Notes: generated by a model from the letters alone, not told the origin. A DNA stretch of 7,392 nucleotides from DATLFS01 sp035540935 (GCA_035540935.1 DATLFS010000077.1:1-7392); one strand, 5' to 3'; positions 1 to 6,976 are shown, counted from the stretch's first letter. Translations and numbers: made by a program.

Positions 1-1
1 C

Positions 2-31
2 CTCGGCTCCGACGAGGCGGAGAAGGTGTGA
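2..31 (+). CDS. livH: 3' end of upstream gene, probably branched-chain amino acid permease LivH
   Basis: Only the last nine codons and the TGA stop (29-31) lie in the window, reading LGSDEAEKV. The stop overlaps the ATG of the next gene by one base, which is typical of translationally coupled genes in one operon. In liv operons the gene before livM is normally livH, the partner permease, and a short acidic/basic tail ending in EKV after the last membrane helix fits LivH C-termini. The reading frame is seen directly; the identity rests on gene order and this short tail, so it remains tentative. Confidence 0.5.
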   Translation, partial: LGSDEAEKV

Positions 32-1779
32 TGGACAGGAAATCGATCTCTCTCCCGCGCCTGGCGGTCAAGTTCGGGCTGATCGCGGGCTTCGCCATCA
101 TCTATTGCGCCGCCGTCGGCATGACGAGCCGGTTCTTCAGCCGGACCGTCATCAACGAGGTGCTCAACCTCGGCGACTTCCTCTTCATCGCCTTCTGCCT
201 GATCGCCGGCTACGCCCTCGGCAAGCCACGGGCCCTGCCGGGCGATGCGGTGCCCGATCGGGCGCAGCCCACGGCCGTCGCATACGGCGCGATGGCCGGG
301 GCGGTGGCCGGCCTAACGGCTTGGCTCTTCCTGTTCATCGCTAGCAACGTCGAGCTGCGGAGCGTGCTGATCAGCGTCACGACCTCGCTGGTCGAGCGGA
401 TGTCTTACGGCGGCAGCCTCGGCTCCGCGCTTCTCTTCTACGTCGTCGGCGGCGCGTTCCTCGGCGCCCTCGGCGCGGCCCCGTGGTTGCTGGAGCAACG
501 GAAGCGCACCGCCCTCGTCGTCGCGTTCGCCATGACGGTCGTCATCAGCCTCAGCGAGCCTCTTCTGCGGCCGATCCTGACGACGGTGTTGCTCAAGGTC
601 CGCCTCACGACCTCGTGGCTCTACTTCGGCGGCGGCCTCTCGCGCGTCGGCGCGATCATCGTCTTCCTCGCCAGCGGCCTGATCTACTACTTCTGGAAGA
701 CCCGCGGTGAGGAGGTCCAGAGCCGCTTCGGCGATATGCCGGATCAGCAGCGCCAGATCATCAAGATCGGCGCCCTGGTGTTGCTCGTCGCCTTCCTCCT
801 CTACCTGCCCGCGATCCTCACGTCGTTCCTCGCGGAGGTCCTCGGCACCGTCGGCTTGTACGTGATCCTCGGTCTCGGCCTCAACATCGTCATCGGCTAC
901 GCGGGCCTGCTCGACCTCGGATACGTCGCGTTCCTCGCGGTCGGCTCTTACTCGACGGCGCTCATGCTGTCGACGCGCCACCCGTGGGGCCTCGAGTGGT
1001 CGTACCTCCTCGCGGTGCCGATCACGATCCTGATCGCGATCGTCATCGGCATCATGATCGGCGCGCCGGTCCTGCGGCTCCGCGGCGACTATCTCGCGAT
1101 CGTGACTCTCGGATTCGGGGAGATCGCCCGGATCGTCGTCCTCTCGGACTGGGCTCGTCCCATCTTCGGAGGCGCGCAAGGCATCCTCGGGATCCGCGCC
1201 CCGGAGCTCCTCGGAACGACGCTGCGCGAGCCGGAGAAGCTCTATTACGCCATCGTCATATGCGTATTGATAGTCGCGTTCATATCCGTGCGACTCTCTA
1301 AATCGAGGGTCGGGCGCGCCTGGAACGCGATGCGTGAGGACGAGCAGGTCGCCGAGGCCATGGGCATCAGCATCATCGGCTACAAGCTCCTCGCCTTCGC
1401 GACCGGCGCGGCGATCGGGTCGATCTCGGGCATCTTCTTCGCCATCAAGCTGGGCTCGGTCTTCGCCAGCAGCTTCAACATCATCGTGTCGATCAACGTC
1501 CTGGCGCTGATCATCTTGGGCGGCATGGGGAGCATCCCCGGCGTCATCGCCGGCGCCTTCGTGCTGGTGGGGTTGCCCGACCTCCTGCGGGAGTTCGCCG
1601 ACTTCCGTCTGCTCATCTACGGCGCCATCCTCGTCGCGCTGATGCTCTTCAAGCCCGAGGGACTCATCCCGAGCCGCCGCCGCAAGCTCGAGCTCGAAGC
1701 GGCGAGCGAGGAAGAGGACACGCAATACGACAAACGTGCCGGCGAAGGCGGCACCGAACCCGTCGTCACGACGACCTGA
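31..1779 (+). CDS. livM: LivM-type branched-chain amino acid ABC transporter permease with extended N-terminus
   Basis: Membrane permease of a Liv-type importer for branched-chain or related amino acids; it should pair with LivH and receive energy from LivG/LivF. The LivM domain fills residues ~245-550: the YAGLLDLGYVAF segment (~290-301), RGDYLAIVTLGFGEI (~351-365), the cytoplasmic coupling loop SRVGRAWNAMREDEQ (~425-439), LGGMGSIPGVIAGA (~496-509) and FKPEGL (~540-545), then a charged tail. The protein is 582 aa, against roughly 300-425 for ordinary LivM. The extra ~240 residues hold about six hydrophobic segments (~11-32, 45-65, 82-105, 130-153, 160-179, 203-222). ATG 31 is preferred over GTG 28 because GGAG at 19-22 lies 8 nt upstream of it, and the ATG overlaps the preceding stop. 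The family is certain; the role of the extension is unknown. Confidence 0.93.
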   Translation: MDRKSISLPRLAVKFGLIAGFAIIYCAAVGMTSRFFSRTVINEVLNLGDFLFIAFCLIAGYALGKPRALPGDAVPDRAQPTAVAYGAMAGAVAGLTAWLFLFIASNVELRSVLISVTTSLVERMSYGGSLGSALLFYVVGGAFLGALGAAPWLLEQRKRTALVVAFAMTVVISLSEPLLRPILTTVLLKVRLTTSWLYFGGGLSRVGAIIVFLASGLIYYFWKTRGEEVQSRFGDMPDQQRQIIKIGALVLLVAFLLYLPAILTSFLAEVLGTVGLYVILGLGLNIVIGYAGLLDLGYVAFLAVGSYSTALMLSTRHPWGLEWSYLLAVPITILIAIVIGIMIGAPVLRLRGDYLAIVTLGFGEIARIVVLSDWARPIFGGAQGILGIRAPELLGTTLREPEKLYYAIVICVLIVAFISVRLSKSRVGRAWNAMREDEQVAEAMGISIIGYKLLAFATGAAIGSISGIFFAIKLGSVFASSFNIIVSINVLALIILGGMGSIPGVIAGAFVLVGLPDLLREFADFRLLIYGAILVALMLFKPEGLIPSRRRKLELEAASEEEDTQYDKRAGEGGTEPVVTTT

Positions 1780-1790
1780 GGAGCGACTCG

Positions 1791-2573
1791 ATGAGCCTGC
1801 TAGAGGTCAAGGGCCTGACCAAGCGCTTCGGCGGTCTGACCGCCGTGGACTCGGTCGACTTCCACGTGGACCAGGGCGAGATCGTCGGCGTTATCGGGCC
1901 GAACGGCGCCGGCAAGACGACGTTGTTCAACATCGTCACGGGTTTCTACGACCCCGACGAGGGCGAGATGCGCTTCGACGGCAAGAGCCTCGTGGGGCTC
2001 AAGCCGAACCAGGTGACGAACATGGGGATCGCCCGCACCTTCCAGGCGATCCGCCTGTTCCCCGCGATGACGGTCCTCGAGAATGCGATGGTGGGGCAGC
2101 ACTGCCGCACGCGGGCGGGGCTCATCGGAGCGATCTTTCGCGGGCCGCGTACCCGCGCCGAGGAGCGGAAGATCGAAGAGCGAGCGCGCGACGCGCTGGG
2201 CTTCTTCGGCAACCGCCTGCTCCCGCGCGCCGACGAGCTGTCGTCGTCGTTGTCGTATGCCGACCGGCGCCGCCTCGAGATCGCCCGCGCGATGGCGACC
2301 GAGGCGAAGCTGCTGTTGCTCGACGAGCCGGCCGCCGGTATGAACCCGCAGGAGAAGGAGGGGCTGGTCCGGCTCATCGGCCGCCTCCGGGACGAACGGA
2401 ACTACGCGATCGTGCTGATCGAGCACGACATGCCGGTCGTGAAGAACGTTTCGGACCGTGTCGTCGCCCTCGACTACGGGAAGAAGATCGCCGACGGCAC
2501 CTATGCCGAGGTCGCGAGCAATGAACGGGTGATCGAGGCGTATCTCGGCGCAAGGCACGAGGAGTCCGCGTGA
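1791..2573 (+). CDS. livG: LivG-type ABC transporter ATP-binding protein
   Basis: Cytoplasmic ATPase subunit of the Liv-type importer, 260 aa, the usual LivG length. Walker A is GPNGAGKTT (36-44), the Q-loop glutamine is Q85 in ARTFQAIRLF, Walker B is LLLLDEP (175-181) with catalytic E179, and the switch histidine is H212 in IEHDM. The AAGMNPQE segment (181-188) after Walker B is typical of LivG rather than LivF. The signature motif reads LSYADRRRLEIARA (154-167): the LSGGQ core is LSYAD, a variation of a kind seen in LivG proteins. GAGGAG at 1778-1783 overlaps the livM stop and sits 7 nt before the ATG, so initiation is probably coupled to livM translation. The intergenic gap is 11 nt. Confidence 0.96.
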   Translation: MSLLEVKGLTKRFGGLTAVDSVDFHVDQGEIVGVIGPNGAGKTTLFNIVTGFYDPDEGEMRFDGKSLVGLKPNQVTNMGIARTFQAIRLFPAMTVLENAMVGQHCRTRAGLIGAIFRGPRTRAEERKIEERARDALGFFGNRLLPRADELSSSLSYADRRRLEIARAMATEAKLLLLDEPAAGMNPQEKEGLVRLIGRLRDERNYAIVLIEHDMPVVKNVSDRVVALDYGKKIADGTYAEVASNERVIEAYLGARHEESA

Positions 2574-3340
2574 GCGAGAACGAGCAGCAGAAGACGACGG
2601 AACCTTCGTCGAAGGGCAACGGCGAGGCCGTCCTGTCGATGCGCGACGTCGACACCTACTACGGCGCGATCCAGGCGCTCCGCGGCGTCAGCATCGAGAT
2701 CCATCCCGGCGAGATCGTCTGTCTCCTGGGGTCTAACGCCGCCGGCAAGACGACGACGCTCAAGACGATCCTCGGGCTCACGCCGCCTCGCGAAGGCACG
2801 GTGCACCTGTTCGGCGAGCGCATCGACGGCAAGAAGACGACGCAGATCGTCTCCCGGGGGATCACGATGGTTCCGGAGGCGCGCCGGCTCTTCACGCGCA
2901 TGACGGTCAAGGAAAACCTCGAGGTCGGTGCACAGCTGCGTAACGACCGCGAGGGTATCGACCGTGACTTCAAGCGTGTCCTCGAGATCTTCCCGCGGCT
3001 CGAGGAACGGCTTTCGCAGAAAGCCGGCACCCTCTCCGGAGGAGAGCAGCAGATGCTTGCGATGGGCCGTGCGCTGATGGCCCACCCGAAGGTCCTGTTG
3101 ATGGACGAGCCGTCGATGGGACTGGCTCCGATCCTCGTCGAGCAGGTGTTCGACACGATCAAGGAGATCAACGCGCGGGGCGTGACGATCTTGCTCGTGG
3201 AGCAGAACGCCCACATGGCGCTGGAGGTCGCCAACCGTGCCTACGTGCTGCAGACGGGGAGCGTGGTACTGGCGGACTCCGCGCAGCGCCTGCGGGACGA
3301 CCCGAAGATGCAGGAGGCGTATCTCGGCGAGGTCACCTAG
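2570..3340 (+). CDS. livF: LivF-type ABC transporter ATP-binding protein
   Basis: Second ATPase of the Liv-type importer, 256 aa. Walker A is GSNAAGKTT (54-62), the signature LSGGEQQMLAMGRA (155-168) and Walker B VLLMDEP (175-181) with E180. The Q-loop reads VPEARRLF with E103 where most ABC proteins have Gln, and the switch region is LLVEQNA with Q212 instead of His; both replacements are normal for LivF and separate it from LivG. It starts at a GTG overlapping the livG stop by 4 nt (GTGA), with GAGGAG at 2559-2564 five nt upstream. The first ~20 residues form a polar tail ahead of the ATPase fold, longer than in many LivF proteins. The AYLGE ending is characteristic of the family. Confidence 0.96.
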   Translation: MSENEQQKTTEPSSKGNGEAVLSMRDVDTYYGAIQALRGVSIEIHPGEIVCLLGSNAAGKTTTLKTILGLTPPREGTVHLFGERIDGKKTTQIVSRGITMVPEARRLFTRMTVKENLEVGAQLRNDREGIDRDFKRVLEIFPRLEERLSQKAGTLSGGEQQMLAMGRALMAHPKVLLMDEPSMGLAPILVEQVFDTIKEINARGVTILLVEQNAHMALEVANRAYVLQTGSVVLADSAQRLRDDPKMQEAYLGEVT

Positions 3341-3346
3341 AGGACT

Positions 3347-4264
3347 TTGAGGTACATCGGTCCCGGCGACCTCCGCCGGACGTTGTCGATGAAGGCCGCC
3401 GTCGATGCGCTCGAGGCGGCCTTCGCCGCGGCGGACGAGACCGTGACGCCGCCGCGTATGCACGTGGACGTCCCCGACGGGACGCTGCTCGTCATGCCGT
3501 CCGCCGGGCGCGCCGGGGCCGGCGTGAAGCTCGTCACCCTCAACCCGGAGAACCCGTCCCGCGGCCTGCCGTTCATCCACGGTGCCTACGTCCTGTTCGC
3601 TCCGGAGACGCTCGTGCCGGAATGTCTGATCGACGGAGCCGCGCTCACCGGTCTGCGAACCGCAGCGGTTTCAGGCGTGGCGACCCGGTACCTGGCGAGG
3701 GAGGACGCGCGTCACCTCGTCGTCTTCGGCGCCGGTGCCCAAGCGACCGCGCATCTCGAGGCGATGGTCTCGGTGCGGAAGCTGGAGCGGGTGACGATCG
3801 TGTCGCGCTCGCGCGAGCCGGCCGTGCGTCTGACGGAACGGGCGGAGGAGATGGGCCTAGCGGCGCGCGTCGGCGCGCCGGAGGACGTCGCGGACGCGGA
3901 CATCGTCTGCACGTGCACCACGAGCGCCGAACCCGTTTTCGACGGCGCCGCCCTGCCCTCCGGGTGCCATGTGAACGCGGTCGGCGCCTACCAGCCGCAC
4001 ACCCGTGAGCTGGACGATGCTGCCGTCACGCGGGCGAAGGTGGTCGTCGAGCACCGCGACGCCGCGCTCGAAGAGGCGGGGGACCTGCTCATCCCGATCG
4101 AGAACGGCGTGATCACGCGCGACCACATCGTGGCCGACCTGTTCGAGCTCGTCCGCGGCGCCGCCGTTCGGACTGCGCGCGACGATGTGACCGTCTTCAA
4201 ATCGGTCGGGGTGGCGTTCGAGGACCTCGCCGTGGCGCGGGCCGCCGCGGGGGAGGCCTCGTGA
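3347..4264 (+). CDS. ornithine cyclodeaminase/mu-crystallin family NAD(P)-dependent imine reductase
   Basis: A 305-residue member of the family that includes ornithine cyclodeaminase, archaeal alanine dehydrogenase, ketimine reductase/mu-crystallin and delta1-pyrroline-2-carboxylate reductase. Visible motifs: PPRMHV (35-40), K61 in VKLVTLNPENP, TGLRTAA (101-107, substrate-carboxylate arginine R104), the Rossmann dinucleotide loop VVFGAGAQA (125-133), SRS (153-155), GAYQPHTRELD (213-223) and FKSVGVAFEDLA (284-295). The TTG start is chosen because MRYIGPGDLRRTLSMKAAVDA matches the conserved family N-terminus; the first in-frame ATG (3389) would remove it. The Shine-Dalgarno-like GAGG at 3340-3343 is unusually close (3 nt). 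It lies 6 nt after livF and overlaps the next gene by 4 nt, so it is in the liv operon. With aconitase X nearby, reduction of a cyclic imine such as delta1-pyrroline-2-carboxylate is the best guess; motifs alone do not settle the substrate. Confidence 0.9.
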   Translation: MRYIGPGDLRRTLSMKAAVDALEAAFAAADETVTPPRMHVDVPDGTLLVMPSAGRAGAGVKLVTLNPENPSRGLPFIHGAYVLFAPETLVPECLIDGAALTGLRTAAVSGVATRYLAREDARHLVVFGAGAQATAHLEAMVSVRKLERVTIVSRSREPAVRLTERAEEMGLAARVGAPEDVADADIVCTCTTSAEPVFDGAALPSGCHVNAVGAYQPHTRELDDAAVTRAKVVVEHRDAALEEAGDLLIPIENGVITRDHIVADLFELVRGAAVRTARDDVTVFKSVGVAFEDLAVARAAAGEAS

Positions 4265-5304
4265 AGAAGGTGCAGGTCGCCGTCGTGGGCGGCGGGATCG
4301 CGGGTGCCGCTACCGCCCGCGCCCTGGCGGCGGCGGGTGTCGAGGTAGACCTGTTCGAGCAGTACGCGCTGGGACACACGCGCGGGTCGAGCCACGGGAC
4401 GTCGCGCATCTTCCGCTACTCGTATGCCGAGCCGGAGTACGTGCGAGATTGCATGGAGTCCCTCCCGCTCTGGCGCGAGCTTCAGGAGGAGGCCGGCGAG
4501 ACCCTCTACACGCCGACCGGTGGCTTCGACATCGGCGACCGAGCGCTTGCACACCAGAGGTCGCTCGAGGCGGCCGGTGCGGAATTCGAGCTCCTGGACG
4601 CGGGTGAGGCGGCACGACGCTATCCCGGCGTCGAGTTCCCCGACGGCATCCCGCTGTTGTTCCAGCCGGACGGCGGGATCACGCACGCCGAGCGTTGCGT
4701 CCGAGCCTGCGCCGCGATCGCCGTCCGGCACGGCGCCACGCTGCGAGAGCGGGCGCGTGTCGAGCGACTCGAGCCGACGGGGGATTCGGTGGTCGTTCAC
4801 ACGTCGGACGAGTCGTTCGTGGCCGAGGCGGTTGTCGTGGCGGCCGGGTCGTGGGCACCGGGCCTTCTGGCCACCTGCGGCATCGACCTGCCGGTCACGG
4901 CGACGCGCGAGACCGTCGTCTACTTCGCCTTCGCGGAGGAGGTCGTGCCCTCGCTGGTCGACTGGTCGTCGGAACCGGCGTTCTTCGCGCTGGGCGCCCC
5001 TGGAGAGGGTCTGAAGGCGGGGTGGCACCACGCGGGACCGGCGGTCGTGAACCCGGATGAGGCCGGGCGGCCCGACCCGGAGACGGTCGAAGCGATCGTC
5101 GGCTGGGTGCGCGAGCGGTTCCCCGCCGCCGGCTCGGAACCGCTGCGGGCCGAGACGTGTCTGTACACGAACAGCGCCGATGAATCGTTCGTCTTCGGGC
5201 GCGAGGGCCGCGTCGTGGTCGTGTCCGCGTGCAGCGGCCACGGCTTCAAGTTCGGCCCCCTCACGGGCCGGCGGGCGGCCGATCTGACGCTGGAAGTTCT
5301 CTGA
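4261..5304 (+). CDS. FAD-dependent amine oxidase, monomeric sarcosine oxidase/pipecolate oxidase-like
   Basis: A 347-residue flavoenzyme of the DAO superfamily, closest by motif to monomeric sarcosine oxidase, N-methyltryptophan oxidase and pipecolate oxidase, which oxidise secondary amino acids with O2 to give an imine and H2O2. The N-terminal FAD site is VAVVGGGIAGAA (6-17) with ribose-binding E33. The subgroup hallmark GSSHGTSRIFRYSY (42-55) supplies H45, R49 and R52. K252 in LKAGWHH matches the lysine used for oxygen activation in sarcosine oxidase. C300 in ETCLYT matches the cysteine that covalently holds FAD, and ACSGHGFKFGP (323-333) is the conserved C-terminal flavin loop. All key residues are present, so it should be active. 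The GTG start overlaps the reductase stop by 4 nt. The substrate is unknown: sarcosine, proline, pipecolate or another N-substituted amino acid are possible. Confidence 0.9.
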   Translation: MKKVQVAVVGGGIAGAATARALAAAGVEVDLFEQYALGHTRGSSHGTSRIFRYSYAEPEYVRDCMESLPLWRELQEEAGETLYTPTGGFDIGDRALAHQRSLEAAGAEFELLDAGEAARRYPGVEFPDGIPLLFQPDGGITHAERCVRACAAIAVRHGATLRERARVERLEPTGDSVVVHTSDESFVAEAVVVAAGSWAPGLLATCGIDLPVTATRETVVYFAFAEEVVPSLVDWSSEPAFFALGAPGEGLKAGWHHAGPAVVNPDEAGRPDPETVEAIVGWVRERFPAAGSEPLRAETCLYTNSADESFVFGREGRVVVVSACSGHGFKFGPLTGRRAADLTLEVL

Positions 5305-5716
5305 CGCGCGCCGCCGGCGTCTCGGCGTCGACCTCGACCTCGACGCCCGGCATCAGCGAGTCGTAGCGCTCGCCGAGCGCCACGACGGGGCAGGCGGTGC
5401 CGTATAGCTCCCGCGCGACCAGCGCCCCCAGAACGACGATCGGATCGGCGCGCCGCAGGACGACGGCCGCGGGGCCGCGCCCCGCTCGCAACGCCTCCGC
5501 CAGCACGCTGCTGGACGAGGAGGATCCCCGACCCGCCGGCATCACGAGAATCTTTCCGGTGACCCCCGCCCCTCGCTGCGGATGGTGCGCGTCGACGATG
5601 AGCCCGGTCTCGGGATCGAGGCCGCCCCAGAAGGACAGCGGTTCGTCGAGCAGGAGCATCTCACCCCGCGCCCGCCCGGGCAGGAGTGACCTTCCCTCAA
5701 GACCAGATGCGCTCAT
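5261..5716 (-). CDS. aconitase X small subunit (swivel domain, DUF126)
   Basis: Small subunit of a two-polypeptide aconitase X, 151 aa. In bacteria this enzyme acts as cis-3-hydroxy-L-proline dehydratase; archaeal relatives dehydrate phosphomevalonate. Conserved features are DEPLSFWGGLDPETG (24-38), DAHHPQRG (42-49), the GRGSSSS loop (62-68) that forms part of the active site in this family, and LGALVARELYG (96-106). The ATG at 5716 overlaps the large-subunit end by 20 bp, placing both in one operon with likely coupled translation; the downstream sequence LEGRSLLPG fits the usual start region of the family. The serine run (S65-S70) is longer than I expect, since a glycine often interrupts it. 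The last ~15 codons overlap the oxidase gene on the other strand. Confidence 0.92.
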   Translation of the reverse strand: MSASGLEGRSLLPGRARGEMLLLDEPLSFWGGLDPETGLIVDAHHPQRGAGVTGKILVMPAGRGSSSSSSVLAEALRAGRGPAAVVLRRADPIVVLGALVARELYGTACPVVALGERYDSLMPGVEVEVDAETPAARVRELPASDRPPAGP

Positions 5717-6944
5717 CGGTCACCACCCGCCCCGACACGGCGGACTCGACGCAGTCGTGCATCGTGGCGAAGACGACGTCGACGCCCAGGTTGCCCGGCG
5801 CGTACCACGCCCACTTGGCGGAGTCGGTCATGACGGCCCCGTCGACATCGCCCAGGATCGGCGTGATGTAGGTGCACGTGTCGGTGACGATCTGCACGCC
5901 GGAGGCTTCGAGGGCCGCCGTCACCGGGCCCGGCAGCGCACGTAGCACGTCCCGGCCGGTGTTCACGTAGACCGGAACGGCGGCACGCCTGCCCTGGAAG
6001 GACGCCGCGAGCGCGGTGAGCTCCGCCGTCGACGCGTGCGGCGTCCCGAGACAGACCGCACCGAGGCGGTCGTCGGCGGCCGACGTGAGTTCCGCCGCCG
6101 CGGCCGCGAGATCGTCCGGCCGGACGCGCTCCACCGGCGTGTCCGGATCGGCCACGTCTTCCCGCCGCGGCGCCTCCGGCGTGACGCCGACGGCGTGGAA
6201 GAGTGCGACCGCGCCCGACGACGCTGCGGCCGCGCCCAGCGCCTTCAGCCGGTCCTCCGACGTATCGTGCGGCAGACCTTCGACCACCGGCACGCTGTCG
6301 CCGCATCGTCGACCGACGAGGTGGCCCAGGACGGGGTAGAGGAGGTCTCGTCCGAGGGTGTCGGGAGAGACGCCTTCAAGAGCGAACACGATCCCGCCGC
6401 GGCGTCCCTCCTCCCGGTGCAGACCCGCGTCGGGGACACGCCCGGTGATCGCGGCGCAGATGTCCATGAAGTCGCCGTAGCGATCGGTGCGGGCGCCGAG
6501 GACGGAGTTGCAGAAGACGATCGCGTTCGACTCCGCCCACGCAACGTGTTCGCCGAAGGCAGGCCGCTCCGCGAGCTGGTAGGGCGCGCAGGTCCAGGTC
6601 GCCCGGCACCCCATTTGGACGTAGCAGTCCATGAGGCGGCGCGCCTCCCGCGCCGTCTCCGGCGGGCCGCGGTAGAGCTCTGGGTGCAACAGGTCGAGGG
6701 AGGAGACGTTGAGTGTGGTGGGGACCTTGACGCGCGCGCCGCCGGAGGCGAGCCGCTCGGCGAAGTCGAGCCCGGCGCGTCCGTGGTAGAGGCACGAGTC
6801 GATGTGGGCGGAGGAGATGTCCCGCAGGTTCGCCGCGCCCTGCACCTCGGCCATGCTCACCACGATCTTCATCGCGAGCGCCGTCGCGTCCCCGTCGCCT
6901 CCGGCGAGCATGGCGCGATCGCGGGCTTCGAGGTGGAGGGGCAC
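5697..6944 (-). CDS. aconitase X large (catalytic) subunit (DUF521)
   Basis: Catalytic subunit of aconitase X, 415 aa from the chosen start. Motifs: SSAHIDSCLYHGRAGLDFAE (44-63), TTLNVSSLDLLHP (76-88), TWTCAPYQ (116-123), ESNAIVFCNSVLGART (138-153), CLGTPHAS (298-305), TDTCTYI (354-360), TDSAKWAWY (373-381) and HDCVESAVSGR (396-406). C119, C357 and C398 sit in the three most conserved cysteine motifs and are the natural candidates for iron-sulfur cluster ligands. GTG 6944 gives MPLHLEARDRAMLAGG, in register with the family N-terminus; an upstream in-frame GTG at 6998 would add 18 non-conserved residues that cross the promoter region. No good ribosome binding site precedes 6944. The enzyme is probably a hydroxyproline-type dehydratase yielding delta1-pyrroline-2-carboxylate, given the imine reductase next door. 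Confidence 0.93.
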   Translation of the reverse strand: MPLHLEARDRAMLAGGDGDATALAMKIVVSMAEVQGAANLRDISSAHIDSCLYHGRAGLDFAERLASGGARVKVPTTLNVSSLDLLHPELYRGPPETAREARRLMDCYVQMGCRATWTCAPYQLAERPAFGEHVAWAESNAIVFCNSVLGARTDRYGDFMDICAAITGRVPDAGLHREEGRRGGIVFALEGVSPDTLGRDLLYPVLGHLVGRRCGDSVPVVEGLPHDTSEDRLKALGAAAASSGAVALFHAVGVTPEAPRREDVADPDTPVERVRPDDLAAAAAELTSAADDRLGAVCLGTPHASTAELTALAASFQGRRAAVPVYVNTGRDVLRALPGPVTAALEASGVQIVTDTCTYITPILGDVDGAVMTDSAKWAWYAPGNLGVDVVFATMHDCVESAVSGRVVTDERIWS

Positions 6945-6950
6945 GCCTGC

Positions 6951-6956
6951 AATGTA
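6951..6956 (-). promoter_or_regulatory. candidate -10 element for the aconitase X operon
   Basis: On the minus strand this hexamer reads TACATT, matching the TAnnnT pattern of a sigma70-type -10 box. Six bases separate it from the GTG at 6944, so transcription would begin at or next to the start codon and the mRNA would be leaderless, which agrees with the missing ribosome binding site. No convincing -35 box is seen at 16-18 nt spacing. Confidence 0.35.
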
Positions 6957-6972
6957 GCCGGGACGGCGGCTA
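6955..6972. promoter_or_regulatory. inverted repeat between divergent promoters, candidate operator
   Basis: TAGCCG-N6-CGGCTA forms an 18-bp inverted repeat with perfect 6-bp arms. Its two ends are the TA of the candidate -10 boxes of the two divergent genes, so it lies upstream of both -10 boxes at once. A regulator bound here could control the aconitase X operon and the binding-protein gene together. The repeat is seen directly; its function is inferred, and short GC-rich palindromes also occur by chance. Confidence 0.4.
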
Positions 6973-6976
6973 TGCT
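6971..6976 (+). promoter_or_regulatory. candidate -10 element for the amino-acid-binding lipoprotein gene
   Basis: TATGCT fits the TAnnnT pattern of a -10 box, and the predicted transcription start near 6983 would leave a leader of about 33 nt before the ATG at 7016. The sequence 17 nt upstream (TGCAAT, 6948-6953) is a poor -35 match, so activator dependence is possible. Confidence 0.35.

Noticed and set aside
1267..1302. TTGATA within livM as the -35 of an internal promoter
   Set aside because: No acceptable -10 at 16-18 nt; the nearest candidate, TCTAAA at 1297-1302, is 24 nt away.
313..1725. 470-aa minus-strand open frame opposite livM
   Set aside because: Composition is a low-complexity mix of Arg, Asp, Glu and Ala, as expected from the antisense of GC-rich codons; livM on the plus strand has clear family motifs throughout.
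2241..2254. TCG triplet run in livG as a microsatellite
   Set aside because: It is short and simply encodes the serines before the ABC signature motif.
2501..3580. 359-aa minus-strand open frame opposite livF and the reductase start
   Set aside because: It crosses two well-supported genes and has the same Arg/His/Asp-rich antisense composition with no recognisable motif.
3988..5241. 417-aa minus-strand open frame opposite the reductase and oxidase
   Set aside because: A shadow of GC-rich coding DNA; the plus-strand genes carry complete catalytic motifs.
5303..5321. GACGC-N9-GCGTC hairpin at the convergent junction as a terminator
   Set aside because: Only 5-bp arms, no T-run on either side, and it lies inside the small-subunit coding sequence.
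5261..6944. Aconitase X as phosphomevalonate dehydratase of the archaeal mevalonate pathway
   Set aside because: No isoprenoid gene is in the window; the amino-acid transporters, imine reductase and amine oxidase favour an amino acid substrate. Phylogenetic placement would be needed to exclude it fully.
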